Shown one piece after another: positions 53,561 through 62,394 of a stretch of DNA of 64,000 nucleotides. The stretch lies in NCBI RefSeq assembly GCF_002556635.1, contig NZ_MWMO01000009.1, positions 100,872-164,871 of the forward strand. The letters are read 5' to 3'. A program made the translations under genes and the position numbers. The DNA comes from Novosphingobium sp. PC22D (GTDB taxonomy: Bacteria > Pseudomonadota > Alphaproteobacteria > Sphingomonadales > Sphingomonadaceae). A model generated the notes under the pieces. That model did not search any database. It saw only the letters and a list, made by a program, of their open reading frames with translations, and was not told where the DNA came from. Each line of letters begins with the position of its first letter. Positions within the stretch are counted from its first letter, which is position 1.

Positions 53561-54679
53561 ATGCAGGACACCGACCGCGATCTTCTGCCCGAGGGGCTTG
53601 GCGACCGTCTCCCGAAATCCGCCGCCGCCGCCACGCGCGTGCGGCGCGCGGCGCTCGATGTGCTCGATAGCCACGGCTACGACCGGGTCGAGACGCCGAC
53701 GATCGAATTCGAGAGATCGATGGCCAGCCGCATGGCGGGCGTGCAGCCGCGCCGGATGTTCCGCTTCGTCGACCCGCTGAGCCTGCGCACGCTGGCGCTG
53801 CGTTCGGACATTACCGCGCAAGTCGCGCGGATCGCGGCGACCGGGCTCGCCGCCAGGGCACGCCCGCTGCGGCTGTGCTACGCGGGGCAGGTCGTCACGA
53901 TCAAAGGCGACGGTCTCGATCCGGTTCGTGAGCGCCTGCAGCTTGGCGCCGAACTGATCGGCAGCGATACCGTTGCCGGCGCCGCCGAGATCGTGGCGGT
54001 GGCGATCGAGGCGCTTCAGGCCGCGGGCGCGCGCGGGATTTCGATCGATTTCACGCTTCCCGATCTCGTCGATACGCTCGCGGCCGAGGCCATGCCGCTG
54101 GCGCCCTCGCAGATCGAGGCGGTTCGCCGCGAGCTCGACGCGAAGGACGCGGGCGGGCTCGTCGATGCGGGCGGCAAGGCGTACCTGCCGCTGCTCTATT
54201 CGGTCGGGCCGTTCGCGAGCGCGATCGAACGGCTCGCCGAATTCGACGTCGGCGGTGCGCTTGCGAGTCGCATCGCGGGATTGCGCGAGATCGCCGCGCG
54301 CGTCGGCGACCGGGCGCGGCTGACTCTCGATCCGTCCGAACGGCACGGCTTTGAGTATCAGTCGTGGTTCGGTTTCACCGTCTACGCCGAAGGCCTGCCG
54401 GGTGTGCTGGGGCGCGGCGGCAGCTATCGCATACTCGGCATCGACGAGCCGGCGATCGGCTTCTCGCTCTATCCCGACCCGTTGATCGACGGCTTCGCCG
54501 ACAAGCTCGACGACGGCAAGATGCTGTTCCTTCCGCTCGGCCACGACGCCGAGGTCGCGGTTCGCCTTCGCGCCATCGGCTGGCGCACGCGCGCGGCCCT
54601 CTCGGAAGGCGACGATCCGATCGCGCTGGGCTGCTCGCACCGGCTCGAAGGCGGCGAGGCGGTTCCGCTCGGCACCTGA
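53561..54679 (+). CDS. hisZ: ATP phosphoribosyltransferase regulatory subunit
   Basis: This 372-residue protein resembles the catalytic core of histidyl-tRNA synthetase but lacks the anticodon-binding domain. It includes DVLDSHGYDRVETPTIEF, the motif 2-like LALRSDITAQVARIAAT, and, near the end, GRGGSYRILGIDEPAIGFSLYPD. It partners the short HisG (not in this window) in the first step of histidine synthesis. It lies between serA and purA as is common in sphingomonads, here with an NTF2-like gene inserted before purA. Confidence 0.92.
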   Translation: MQDTDRDLLPEGLGDRLPKSAAAATRVRRAALDVLDSHGYDRVETPTIEFERSMASRMAGVQPRRMFRFVDPLSLRTLALRSDITAQVARIAATGLAARARPLRLCYAGQVVTIKGDGLDPVRERLQLGAELIGSDTVAGAAEIVAVAIEALQAAGARGISIDFTLPDLVDTLAAEAMPLAPSQIEAVRRELDAKDAGGLVDAGGKAYLPLLYSVGPFASAIERLAEFDVGGALASRIAGLREIAARVGDRARLTLDPSERHGFEYQSWFGFTVYAEGLPGVLGRGGSYRILGIDEPAIGFSLYPDPLIDGFADKLDDGKMLFLPLGHDAEVAVRLRAIGWRTRAALSEGDDPIALGCSHRLEGGEAVPLGT

Positions 54680-54733
54680 CACCGGCGGATCGATGCGCTA
54701 GGCTCGTGTTCGGCCGGGAGGGGAACCGATGAC

Positions 54734-55246
54734 ATGAGCGATTTCGCAACGGTCGAAGCGCAGATCAGGCAGCTCTATGCGGATTATGCCGACGCCGTGT
54801 GGCGCCAGGATACCGAGGCCTTCGGCGCCTGCTTCACGGATGATGCCGAGTGGCGCATCTCGGGCCGTGTCCTGGCCGGGCGCGCACAGATCACCGCCGG
54901 GATCGGTGCCATCTTCACCGATATGAAACGCGTGCTGATGACGTTCGGCACACCGCTGCTCACTGTCTCCGGCGAACAAGAGGCCGAAGGCCGCGTCTAC
55001 GTGACCGAGCATTGCGCCTGGCATTCGCGCGGACCCAACATCAACATCGGCCGCTACTTCGACCGGTACGTGCCGAGCGGGGATCGCTGGCGCTTTTCAT
55101 GGCGGATGTTCCAGTTGCTCTACACCGGCCCGCCCAACCTTTCGGGCACCTTCTTCGACCAGCCAGACTTCGGCGCCCCGCCGGGCATGCCCCCGCTCGA
55201 CGAAGTGCCGCCCGATCTGACCCGGCGCGCGTGGGCGGAGAGCTGA
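54734..55246 (+). CDS. NTF2/SnoaL-like family protein
   Basis: This 170-residue protein has an NTF2-like cone fold: VEAQIRQLYADYADAVWRQDTEAFGACFTDDAEWRISGRVLAGRAQITAGI is the standard opening, with the FDRYVPSGDRWRFSWRMFQLLY strands near the end. Such domains are found in ketosteroid isomerases, dehydratases and ring-hydroxylating dioxygenase small subunits; the function here is unknown. A good GGGAGGGG precedes it, with a two-codon ORF (ATG ACA TGA) at 54729 whose stop overlaps its ATG. Confidence 0.82.
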   Translation: MSDFATVEAQIRQLYADYADAVWRQDTEAFGACFTDDAEWRISGRVLAGRAQITAGIGAIFTDMKRVLMTFGTPLLTVSGEQEAEGRVYVTEHCAWHSRGPNINIGRYFDRYVPSGDRWRFSWRMFQLLYTGPPNLSGTFFDQPDFGAPPGMPPLDEVPPDLTRRAWAES

Positions 55247-55402
55247 GCCGGGCGGGTGAGGGCTCGTGTTCCGCAGGCGTCCTTGTCGGGATCTTCTGCG
55301 CGGAAGACCGCGGCCGGGATCGACTTCCCGCCATAGGCAGTTGCCCCCGTCTCCGCCTTCCCCTAGGGCGCGCAGGTTTGGATTCCATAGGGACTTGAAG
55401 GC

Positions 55403-56692
55403 TTGGCCAACGTAACCGTGATCGGCGCCCAGTGGGGCGATGAGGGCAAGGGCAAGATCGTCGACTGGCTCGCCAGCCGCGCCGATGCCGTCGTTCGTTT
55501 CCAGGGCGGCCACAATGCCGGCCATACGCTCGTCGTGGGCGACGAGGTCTACAAGCTGAGCCTGCTGCCCTCGGGCATCGTCACCGGCACGCTCTCGATC
55601 ATCGGCAACGGCGTGGTGCTCGATCCCTGGGCGCTCAAGGCCGAGGTCGAGAAGCTGAGCGCGCAGGGCGTCGAGATCAACGACGACAACTTCGCGATCG
55701 CCGACAATTGCCCGCTGATCCTGCCGATCCACCGCGAGCTTGATGGGCTGCGCGAGGCCGCCGCCGGTGCGGGCAAGATCGGCACCACCGGGCGCGGGAT
55801 CGGCCCGGCCTACGAGGACAAGGTCGGCCGCCGCGCGATCCGCGTGTGCGACCTCGCGCACCTCGACGCGCTCGAACCGCAGCTCGATCGGCTCTGCGCG
55901 CACCACGACGCGCTGCGCGCCGGCTTCGGCGAACCGCCGGTCGACCGCGCCGCGCTGATCGAGGCGCTCAAGGAGATCGCGCCCTACGTGCTGCAGTTCG
56001 CCCAGCCGGTATGGAAGCGTCTCAAGAAGGTGCGCAAGGCCGGCGCGCGCATCCTGTTCGAGGGCGCGCAGGGCGTGCTGCTCGATGTCGACCACGGCAC
56101 TTATCCCTTCGTCACCAGCTCGAACACGGTCAGCGGCACCGCCGCGAGCGGATCGGGGCTGGGGCCCTCGGCGACCGGCTTCGTGCTCGGCATCGTCAAG
56201 GCCTATACCACGCGCGTGGGCTCGGGACCGTTTCCGACCGAACTCGACGATGACGACGGCCAGAAGCTGGGCGAGCGCGGCCACGAGTTCGGCACCGTCA
56301 CCGGCCGCAAACGCCGCTGCGGCTGGTTCGACGCGGTGCTGGTGCGCCAGTCCTGCGCGATCTCGGGCGTGACCGGCATCGCGCTGACCAAGCTCGATGT
56401 GCTCGACGGGTTCGATGTGGTGAAGGTCTGCACCGGCTATCGCCTGCGCGGCAAGATCCTCGACTATTTCCCGAGCCACGCCGCCGATCAGGCCGAGGTC
56501 GAGGCGATCTACGAGGAAATGGAAGGCTGGCGCGAAACCACCGCGGGTGCACGCTCGTGGGCGGACCTGCCGGCGCAGGCGATCAAGTACATCCAGCGCG
56601 TGCAGGAACTCATCGAAACGCCCGTCGCGCTCGTGTCCACCAGTCCGGAGCGCGAGGACACGATCCTCGTGCGCGACCCCTTCCAGGACTGA
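55403..56692 (+). CDS. purA: Adenylosuccinate synthetase
   Basis: This 429-residue enzyme makes adenylosuccinate from IMP, aspartate and GTP. N-terminal [21 protein letters not shown] is the GTP-binding and catalytic signature; [41 protein letters not shown] and the [16 protein letters not shown] block are also diagnostic. It starts with TTG at 55403, an uncommon but well-placed start, with no other start before the conserved N-terminus. Confidence 0.95.
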   Translation: MANVTVIGAQWGDEGKGKIVDWLASRADAVVRFQGGHNAGHTLVVGDEVYKLSLLPSGIVTGTLSIIGNGVVLDPWALKAEVEKLSAQGVEINDDNFAIADNCPLILPIHRELDGLREAAAGAGKIGTTGRGIGPAYEDKVGRRAIRVCDLAHLDALEPQLDRLCAHHDALRAGFGEPPVDRAALIEALKEIAPYVLQFAQPVWKRLKKVRKAGARILFEGAQGVLLDVDHGTYPFVTSSNTVSGTAASGSGLGPSATGFVLGIVKAYTTRVGSGPFPTELDDDDGQKLGERGHEFGTVTGRKRRCGWFDAVLVRQSCAISGVTGIALTKLDVLDGFDVVKVCTGYRLRGKILDYFPSHAADQAEVEAIYEEMEGWRETTAGARSWADLPAQAIKYIQRVQELIETPVALVSTSPEREDTILVRDPFQD

Positions 56693-56696
56693 GCCG

Positions 56697-57194
56697 ATGC
56701 GCCGGTCCGCCCTCGCTGCGCTGGCGCTCGCGGCGCTGGCGGGCGCGGCGACGGCGCAGGACGGCGGCGAGGCGCTGCCGCTGGTCGACCATGTCGTGGT
56801 CGACAAGAGCGAGCGGACGCTCACCGCCTATGCGCAAGGCAAGCCGCTGCGCACCATCGAAGGCATCCAGCTCGGCGACGCGCCCGTGGGGCACAAGCGC
56901 TTCCAGGGCGACGAGCGCACGCCCGAAGGCCGCTACGTGATCGATTGGGGCAATCCGCGCAGCGCCTATACGCTCTCGCTGCACATCTCCTACCCCAATG
57001 CGGCGGACCGCGCCTATGCCGCCTCGCTCGGGCGCGATCCGGGCGGGATGATCATGATCCACGGCCAGCCCACGGGCATGGCGGGACGGATGGCGGGCGA
57101 CTGGACCGACGGCTGCATCGCGGTCTCGAACGAGGAGATCGCCTGGCTGTGGCAAACGGTGCCCGACGGCGCGGTGATAGACATCACGTCCTGA
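56697..57194 (+). CDS. L,D-transpeptidase (YkuD type)
   Basis: This 165-residue exported protein has a signal peptide (MRRSALAALALAALAGAATAQ). The YkuD domain follows: DHVVVDKSERTLTAYAQGKPLRTIEGIQLG, ERTPEGRYVIDWGNPRS, IMIHGQPTG and the catalytic Cys140 in WTDGCIAVSNEEI, the HxG-C pattern of the family. Such enzymes make 3-3 peptidoglycan crosslinks or attach lipoprotein; the family member cannot be named. It begins five bases after the purA stop. Confidence 0.9.
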   Translation: MRRSALAALALAALAGAATAQDGGEALPLVDHVVVDKSERTLTAYAQGKPLRTIEGIQLGDAPVGHKRFQGDERTPEGRYVIDWGNPRSAYTLSLHISYPNAADRAYAASLGRDPGGMIMIHGQPTGMAGRMAGDWTDGCIAVSNEEIAWLWQTVPDGAVIDITS

Positions 57195-57209
57195 CCGCCG
57201 GATGCGCGC

Positions 57210-57380
57210 TCAGAAGTCGATGGCGATGCCCTTTTTCACCCAGTCGCCGTAGCGCGTGGGAGAGAGACCGTCTGGGTCTTCCTCGCCGTCCGGCGCGGCC
57301 CTGGGCTCGGGCGGAGGCGTGTTGCTCCAGTGGGCGGGCTTCTCGAATGTCTTCGGGCGCTGGGTTGTACGCTGGGTCAT
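57210..57380 (-). CDS. Succinate dehydrogenase assembly factor 4 (DUF1674)
   Basis: This 56-residue protein ends RYGDWVKKGIAIDF, matching the C-terminal signature of SDHAF4/DUF1674 proteins (RYGDWE-KGR-DF). The N-terminal part is basic and proline-rich (RPKTFEKPAHWSNTPPPEPRA). The eukaryotic relative binds flavinated SdhA and promotes complex II assembly; the same is likely here. It sits alone on the minus strand between two plus-strand genes, and its upstream DNA (57381-57434) is shared divergently with the RsmB-type gene. Confidence 0.88.
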   Translation of the reverse strand: MTQRTTQRPKTFEKPAHWSNTPPPEPRAAPDGEEDPDGLSPTRYGDWVKKGIAIDF

Positions 57381-57434
57381 GCCTGCAATGTGGAGCGGGT
57401 GGCGGTGCAATGCAATCCGCACTAGGGCGAGGCG

Positions 57435-58664
57435 ATGGACATACTCGGACTGCCCGCGCGGCGCGCGGCGCTTACGATGCTCGATGCCGTGCTGCGACGG
57501 GGCGAGACGCTCGATCAGGCCGCGCACATGGCGCTGCGCCGCGTGCGCGCGGACGCGGACCGCGCACTGGCCCGCGCGATCGTTTCCGAAACGCTGCGCT
57601 GGAAGGTCGATCTCGACGCTCTGATCGACGGCGCCACGCGGCAGCTCCTGCCCGACGACGCCAAGCCGCGCGCGGTGCTCGAACTGATGCTGGCGCAAGT
57701 GCTGCGGCTCGAAACGCCGGCCCATGCCGTGATCGCCACCGGGTTGCCGTTGCTCGCGGGCGGCCCGCGACGGCTGGCGCACGGCGTCTTCTCGACGCTG
57801 ACGAAGCGCGGCGTCAAGCTTCCCGCCGTGCCGAGTCTGCCTGAGGACACCGCGCGGCGCTGGGGCGCGCGCGCGCAGGCGATCGCGGCTGGGCTCGCCG
57901 CGCCGCCGCCGCTGGATCTTTCGCTTCGCGATACCGCCGAAACCCAGACCTGGGCCGAAAAGCTCGGCGGCACGTCGCTCGCGCCCGGCCACGTGCGCCT
58001 GCCACGCGGTACCGCGGTTGAGGATCTTCCGGGCTTCGTGGACGGGGCATGGTGGGTGCAGGATCTCGCGGCGAGCCTGCCTGCGCGCCTGCTCGGTCCG
58101 GGGCAGGGGCGTCGCGTGCTGGACTTGTGCGCCGCGCCGGGCGGCAAGACGCTGCAACTGGCGGCCGCGGGCTGGCAGGTCACGGCGCTCGATGCCAGCA
58201 AGCGCAGGCTCGAGCGGCTTCGCGAGAACCTGTCGCGGACCCGGCTCGGCGCGGATGTGGTCGTCGCCGATGCACTCGCATGGGATTCGGACGCACGCTT
58301 CGATGCCATCCTGCTCGATGCGCCGTGCACCGCGACGGGGACGTGCCGCCGCCACCCCGACGTTCTGCACCGAATCTCGTCCCGCCAGATCTCCGAAATG
58401 GCCGAGTTGCAGGCCCGCCTTCTTGAGCGCGCCGCATCTTGGCTCGCGCCCGGCGGCACGCTGGTCTACGCCGTGTGCTCGCTGGAGCGCGAGGAGGGCG
58501 AAGCGCAGGCCGAACACGTGGCCCTGCCGCGCAGTCCGATCACGCAGGCCGAACTGCCCGAAGGTCTGGCGCCGAGCGCGGAGGGCTGGCTGCGAACCGA
58601 TCCGGGCATGCTCGCGGAGGCGGGCGGCCTCGACGGCTTTTTCATCGCCCGCTGGCGGACATGA
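57435..58664 (+). CDS. RsmB/NOP-family 5-methylcytosine RNA methyltransferase
   Basis: This 409-residue protein has an N-terminal NusB-like helical domain (about 1-130; PARRAALTMLDAVLRRGETLDQA and ARAIVSETLRWKVDLDALI) and a Rossmann SAM domain. Features are the SAM loop DLCAAPGGKTLQLAAAG, DAPCTATGTCRRHPDV with Cys298, and YAVCSLEREEGE with Cys348; the two cysteines are the catalytic pair. The arrangement matches RsmB, which methylates C967 of 16S rRNA, but the exact target is inferred. Divergent from the sdhAF4-type gene. Confidence 0.88.
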   Translation: MDILGLPARRAALTMLDAVLRRGETLDQAAHMALRRVRADADRALARAIVSETLRWKVDLDALIDGATRQLLPDDAKPRAVLELMLAQVLRLETPAHAVIATGLPLLAGGPRRLAHGVFSTLTKRGVKLPAVPSLPEDTARRWGARAQAIAAGLAAPPPLDLSLRDTAETQTWAEKLGGTSLAPGHVRLPRGTAVEDLPGFVDGAWWVQDLAASLPARLLGPGQGRRVLDLCAAPGGKTLQLAAAGWQVTALDASKRRLERLRENLSRTRLGADVVVADALAWDSDARFDAILLDAPCTATGTCRRHPDVLHRISSRQISEMAELQARLLERAASWLAPGGTLVYAVCSLEREEGEAQAEHVALPRSPITQAELPEGLAPSAEGWLRTDPGMLAEAGGLDGFFIARWRT

Positions 58665-58727
58665 TCCGGCGTTGACCGCGAGCTGACGCGTGGTGCAAGC
58701 TTCGCGGCTACAAAACGGGGCACGTGG

Positions 58728-59567
58728 ATGATTGCGGCACTGCGAAGGCTCAGAACGGCGGCCGGAGGGGTGACCGCGTCCGAGTGGCTGCTCGTCGCCG
58801 TCGAGACGTTCTTCGTTGTCGTCGGCGTCTTCATCGCCTTCGAACTGGGGCAGTGGGCCGAAGACCGCAAGGACAAGGCGCAGGTGGAGCGCCTGCTCGA
58901 ACGGCTGCTGAACGATGCCCGCAGCGCCGTGAACGAGATCGAGGGACATCACGATTTCAGCGTGACCATGCTGGCGCGGGCGCGGCCTATCGCGACCGAG
59001 TTTTCCGCCGGCAGATGTCCTGAAGACATCGGTGACCCGGGCGCGCTCGCGACACGACTGAGCGGAATGAACCCGCCAATGTCCGCCTATACCGAACTCG
59101 TGAACACGATCGGGCTTTCTGCGCTTCCCGACGAGGCGACGAAGCAGGCCGTCGTCAGTTACGCCTATCAGGTCAACTTTCTGAACGCCGCCTTCGCGGA
59201 GCTGCGCGAACAGAGCGGACCCTTGCTTTCTCCCCGCGATCCGCGAGTCAGCTTTCCGATGACGGACCGGCCCGTCGATCGATACAGGACGACCTGGCAA
59301 GCGGGACCTGAAGAGCCCGTCGCCACCTACGACAGGGATGCGCTCTGCGCCGATCCCGCGTTCCGTCAGGCTTACACCTATGCGGTCAAGGAACTGGAAC
59401 TTGCAACCTTGCTGCGCGCGGACACGCTCGCGATCCTGGCCAGCACTTGCGAGCGGATCGGCGCCCATGTCGGAGAGCTGTGCATGACGAAGACGATGAA
59501 GGCGCGAATGGGCCGCGAACGCACGCAGGGCCTGATGGACCTCGTGACGCGTTACCGCAACCGCTGA
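58728..59567 (+). CDS. Membrane-anchored protein of unknown function (DUF6090-like)
   Basis: This 279-residue protein has one clear transmembrane helix near the N-terminus (WLLVAVETFFVVVGVFIAFELGQWAEDRKDK), followed by a helical soluble part (QVERLLERLLNDARSAVNEIEGHHD). The VxVGVxIAFxxxxWxExR pattern with a following yLxxLxxDL helix recalls DUF6090-type proteins. Three to four cysteines occur later (SAGRCPED; ALCADP; STCERIG; ELCMTK). No catalytic motif is seen. It follows the RsmB-type gene by about 60 bases. Confidence 0.65.
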   Translation: MIAALRRLRTAAGGVTASEWLLVAVETFFVVVGVFIAFELGQWAEDRKDKAQVERLLERLLNDARSAVNEIEGHHDFSVTMLARARPIATEFSAGRCPEDIGDPGALATRLSGMNPPMSAYTELVNTIGLSALPDEATKQAVVSYAYQVNFLNAAFAELREQSGPLLSPRDPRVSFPMTDRPVDRYRTTWQAGPEEPVATYDRDALCADPAFRQAYTYAVKELELATLLRADTLAILASTCERIGAHVGELCMTKTMKARMGRERTQGLMDLVTRYRNR

Positions 59568-59585
59568 ACGGGAGCCGCTGCGCGG

Positions 59586-59617
59586 GGCGGCGCGTCGCTT
59601 TCGCGTGGCGCGCCGCC
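59586..59617. other. 9-bp GC hairpin between convergent genes
   Basis: GGCGGCGCG (59586-59594) pairs exactly with CGCGCCGCC (59609-59617). It lies between the ends of the DUF6090-like gene and the PEP-CTERM gene. No U-tract; it probably marks both 3' ends. Confidence 0.4.
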
Positions 59618-59627
59618 GGGCAAGGCC

Positions 59628-60716
59628 TCAGGCCGGACGCATGCGCCGGCGTTGCCAGAAGAACAGGGCCGCCAGTGCCAGGCCGAACAGGCCAACCGTC
59701 CCGGGCTCGGGCACGTCGGTTCCGCCCGATGAGCTGCTCGATCCGCCCGGCGTCGGGTCGGTGGGCGAGGGGTAGTAGCCGCCGTTATAGGTGCCCACGT
59801 GCATCTCGCCGTTCTGCACCAGCGAGCCGAACACCGCCGAACCCTGGATGTAGTTGCCCGTCGTCGCGTTGGCTTTCGGGGCGAGAACCGAGCCGCCCCA
59901 GGCCGTCGTCACCGACATGTCGGTCGCATCGGGGAAGTTCCAGATGACGTGTTCGCCAAGGTTGTTCGTGCCGCCGAGGAAGTTGTCGTTCAGGGTGATC
60001 GAGCCGCCGGTGACATTGACGATCGCAGTGTCCGCGCCGTTGAGGTTGAACTGGATCTCGCCGATGGAGTCGAGGTCGGATGCCGCGATGTTGAACACCG
60101 CGACGCCGTCGGCATCGGGCTGGGCGTTGAAGGTGCCGCGGTTGCCGTTGATGGCGAGCGTGCTGTTCGCATCGAGCGTGCTCAGCGAGTGGCTGAGACC
60201 CGTCATCGAGGTTTCGATCAGGCTCGCCTGCTGGTTGAGATCCTGGATGAAGCCCGGGTCCGACGCGGCGAGGCCCGAATTGACCGTGTTGCTGTTGACG
60301 TTGGTGTTGCTGATCGTCCCGCCGACCTGAACCGTCTGCGGGCTGCCGTTGAGGTTGAACCCGCTGTTGACGTTGCCGCCGACCACCGCGCCCGAGCCGT
60401 TGTTCAGGTTCTTGGTGTTGCCGTTGACGTCGCCCACGACCGTCAGGCCCGGAACGCCCGTGCCCGAGTCGACCGTGCCGCTGATCTGATAGTTCGACGA
60501 GGTGCCGTTGAGATCGCCGCCCACGAACGTGCGGCCCTCGACCTCGGAGCTCGAGGTCAGGTCGCCCAGCACCACCAGGTTCCAGGTGCGCAGCACGTCG
60601 GTGCCCGCGATCATGCTGGAATCGGCCAACGCCGGTGCGGTCGAGAGGACGGCAGCGACGGCCGTAAGGGAGAGAGCTGAGGAACGAAACAGTTTCACGA
60701 TCAGGGTGCCCCGCAT
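59628..60716 (-). CDS. Choice-of-anchor A family exported protein with PEP-CTERM sorting signal
   Basis: This protein of up to 362 residues has a signal peptide (LFRSSALSLTAVAAVLSTAPALADS). The choice-of-anchor A domain follows (NLVVLGDLTSSSEVEGRTFVGGDLNG, AVVGGNVNSG, AWGGSVLAPKANATTGNYIQGSAVFGSLVQNGEMH), then a Ser/Gly/Pro-rich linker. The C-terminus is a full PEP-CTERM signal: VPEPGTVGLFGLALAAL, then a hydrophobic helix and RRRMRP. It would be processed by an exosortase, none of which is in the window. Asn/Gly-rich beta-type repeats suggest a surface or matrix role. The start is unclear (ATG 60716 or GTG 60698). Confidence 0.9.
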   Translation of the reverse strand: MRGTLIVKLFRSSALSLTAVAAVLSTAPALADSSMIAGTDVLRTWNLVVLGDLTSSSEVEGRTFVGGDLNGTSSNYQISGTVDSGTGVPGLTVVGDVNGNTKNLNNGSGAVVGGNVNSGFNLNGSPQTVQVGGTISNTNVNSNTVNSGLAASDPGFIQDLNQQASLIETSMTGLSHSLSTLDANSTLAINGNRGTFNAQPDADGVAVFNIAASDLDSIGEIQFNLNGADTAIVNVTGGSITLNDNFLGGTNNLGEHVIWNFPDATDMSVTTAWGGSVLAPKANATTGNYIQGSAVFGSLVQNGEMHVGTYNGGYYPSPTDPTPGGSSSSSGGTDVPEPGTVGLFGLALAALFFWQRRRMRPA

Positions 60717-60834
60717 AGTGATATCGATTGGTCGGCGGGTCCTTAATGAGGCTTCACCCTGTTCGGAAACGTTAACATGGCGCTGTCTCCCAGCGAGACA
60801 TTTCCCGCGCAGCCGCTGAACGTTAGGGATTTTT

Positions 60835-61362
60835 TCAGGTTTTCACTCTCGCCTGAAAGCTCTTGCGCAGCTTCATCAGCTTGGGCGGGATCACTGCCAG
60901 GCAGTAGGGATTGCGCTGTCCTTCGCCTTCCCAGTATTCCTGATGATAGTCCTCGGCCGGATACCAGGTGGCCGGTCCCTCGATGGTCGTGACCACGCGG
61001 CCGTCGTTCTCTTCATTACTGCGGGCGATCGCCGCTTCGGCCTCGGCACGCTGGGCGGCGTCGAGCGGGAAGATCGCCGAGCGGTATTGCGTGCCGATGT
61101 CGTTGCCCTGGCGGTTGAGCTGCGTGGGATCGTGCGTTCCCATGAAGACATCGAGGATCTCGGCATAGGAAATCGTCTCGGGATCGAACGTCACCCTGAT
61201 CGCCTCGGCATGGCCGGTGGCGCCGGTGCAGATCTGCTTGTAGGTGGGGTTTTCGACCGAGCCGCCGATGTAGCCGCTTTCGACCTCGGTCACGCCGATC
61301 ACGTCGCGGAACACAGCCTCGGTGCACCAGAAGCACCCGCCTGCAAGAATTGCCGTTTCCAT
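60835..61362 (-). CDS. msrA: Peptide-methionine (S)-S-oxide reductase
   Basis: This 175-residue cytosolic repair enzyme reduces the S-epimer of methionine sulfoxide. The active-site GGCFWCTEAVF (Cys10, Cys13) follows the METAILA N-terminus. GVTEVESGYIGGSVENPTYKQICTGATGHAEAIRVTFDP, GNDIGTQYRSAIF and PAEDYHQEYW are standard. A further cysteine in NPYCLAVIPP may help recycling. Length is normal. Confidence 0.96.
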   Translation of the reverse strand: METAILAGGCFWCTEAVFRDVIGVTEVESGYIGGSVENPTYKQICTGATGHAEAIRVTFDPETISYAEILDVFMGTHDPTQLNRQGNDIGTQYRSAIFPLDAAQRAEAEAAIARSNEENDGRVVTTIEGPATWYPAEDYHQEYWEGEGQRNPYCLAVIPPKLMKLRKSFQARVKT

Positions 61363-61480
61363 ATCTGCTCCAAAAGCTTGGTGTCGTTTCGTCGCAAAAC
61401 TAGATAGAGGCGCATGCCGCGCTTGTCATGGTCGCGGCTTAGGTTAGATTCGCTTCCAGAGAACATCCCGGGAGAAACCG

Positions 61481-62341
61481 ATGCGCCGTTTTCTGATCGC
61501 CATTTCCACCTCGCTGGGCCTGATTGCCTCTCCCGTGACCGCCGAGACGGTCGACGAAGCGGCGAGCACCGAGGCCTGTGAAGGCTGCGGCGCGTTGCTC
61601 GAACTGGCGGCCGCCAGCCCCGCCCGCAAGGACGACTCGGGGCGCGACAAGTTTCGCCATCCGATCGAGACGCTCTCGTTCTTCGGCGTGCGGCCCGACA
61701 TGAAGGTCGGTGAATACGCCCCCGGCGGCGGCTGGTACACGCGCATGCTCGCCCCCTATCTCGCGGGCGAGGGCGAACTGGTCGGCCTGTTCTACGATAG
61801 CGGCGCCACCGGTATTCCCGAACGCTACCGCAAGGGCGTGCCCGACCAGGTGACGAAGTTTCCCGAGAATGCCGCAGGCTCGCTTGCCAAGCCGGGGGCA
61901 AAGGTCGCGGCATTCTCGCTCGACGCCGTGCCCGACGGGCAAGCCGGGACGTTCGACCGCATCCTCGTGATGCGCATGATGCACAACATGATGCGCTGGG
62001 GCATCGCCGCGAGCGAACTCAAGACGATGGCCACACTGCTCAAGGACGACGGCATGCTGGGCATCGTCCAGCACCGCGCCAAGGCCGACGCGCCCGACGA
62101 CTACGTCGACGGCAGCAAGGGCTATTTGCGCGAGGCCGACGTGATCGACTTCGTCGAGGCGCAGGGCTTCGATTTCGTCGGCAAGTCCGAAGTCAATGCC
62201 AATCCCAAGGACACCGCCGATTACGAGAGCGGCGTGTGGACCCTGCCGCCCTCGCTCGCGAAGAAGGATGAGGACAAGGCCAGGTACGAAGCGATCGGCG
62301 AGAGCGACCGGATGACGCTGCTGTTCCGCAAGGCATCCTGA
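61481..62341 (+). CDS. Exported class I SAM-dependent methyltransferase-like protein
   Basis: This 286-residue protein has a signal peptide (MRRFLIAISTSLGLIASPVTA). A Rossmann fold of the COG4798 predicted methyltransferase kind follows: FFGVRPDMKVGEYAPGGGWYTRMLAPYLAGEGELVGLFYD (SAM loop in modified form), FDRILVMRMMHNMMRWG, and a late GIVQHRAKAD strand. An exported SAM enzyme is odd, because SAM is cytosolic. Similar proteins are common in sphingomonads and their activity is unproven. CxxC in EACEGCGALLEL lies after the signal peptide. Confidence 0.8.
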   Translation: MRRFLIAISTSLGLIASPVTAETVDEAASTEACEGCGALLELAAASPARKDDSGRDKFRHPIETLSFFGVRPDMKVGEYAPGGGWYTRMLAPYLAGEGELVGLFYDSGATGIPERYRKGVPDQVTKFPENAAGSLAKPGAKVAAFSLDAVPDGQAGTFDRILVMRMMHNMMRWGIAASELKTMATLLKDDGMLGIVQHRAKADAPDDYVDGSKGYLREADVIDFVEAQGFDFVGKSEVNANPKDTADYESGVWTLPPSLAKKDEDKARYEAIGESDRMTLLFRKAS

Positions 62342-62394
62342 CCGCGGCTCGGATCGAGGTGGACTTCGCGTCCCGCGCGAAATAGGGCGCGGCC

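Noticed and set aside
57210..59468. A 752-codon minus-strand open frame covering the RsmB-type and DUF6090-like genes
   Set aside because: The sense-strand genes have clear family motifs. The antisense frame is Arg/Ala/Gly-rich filler typical of the shadow of GC-rich genes. Only its last 56 codons (57210-57380) match a real protein, the SDHAF4-like gene.
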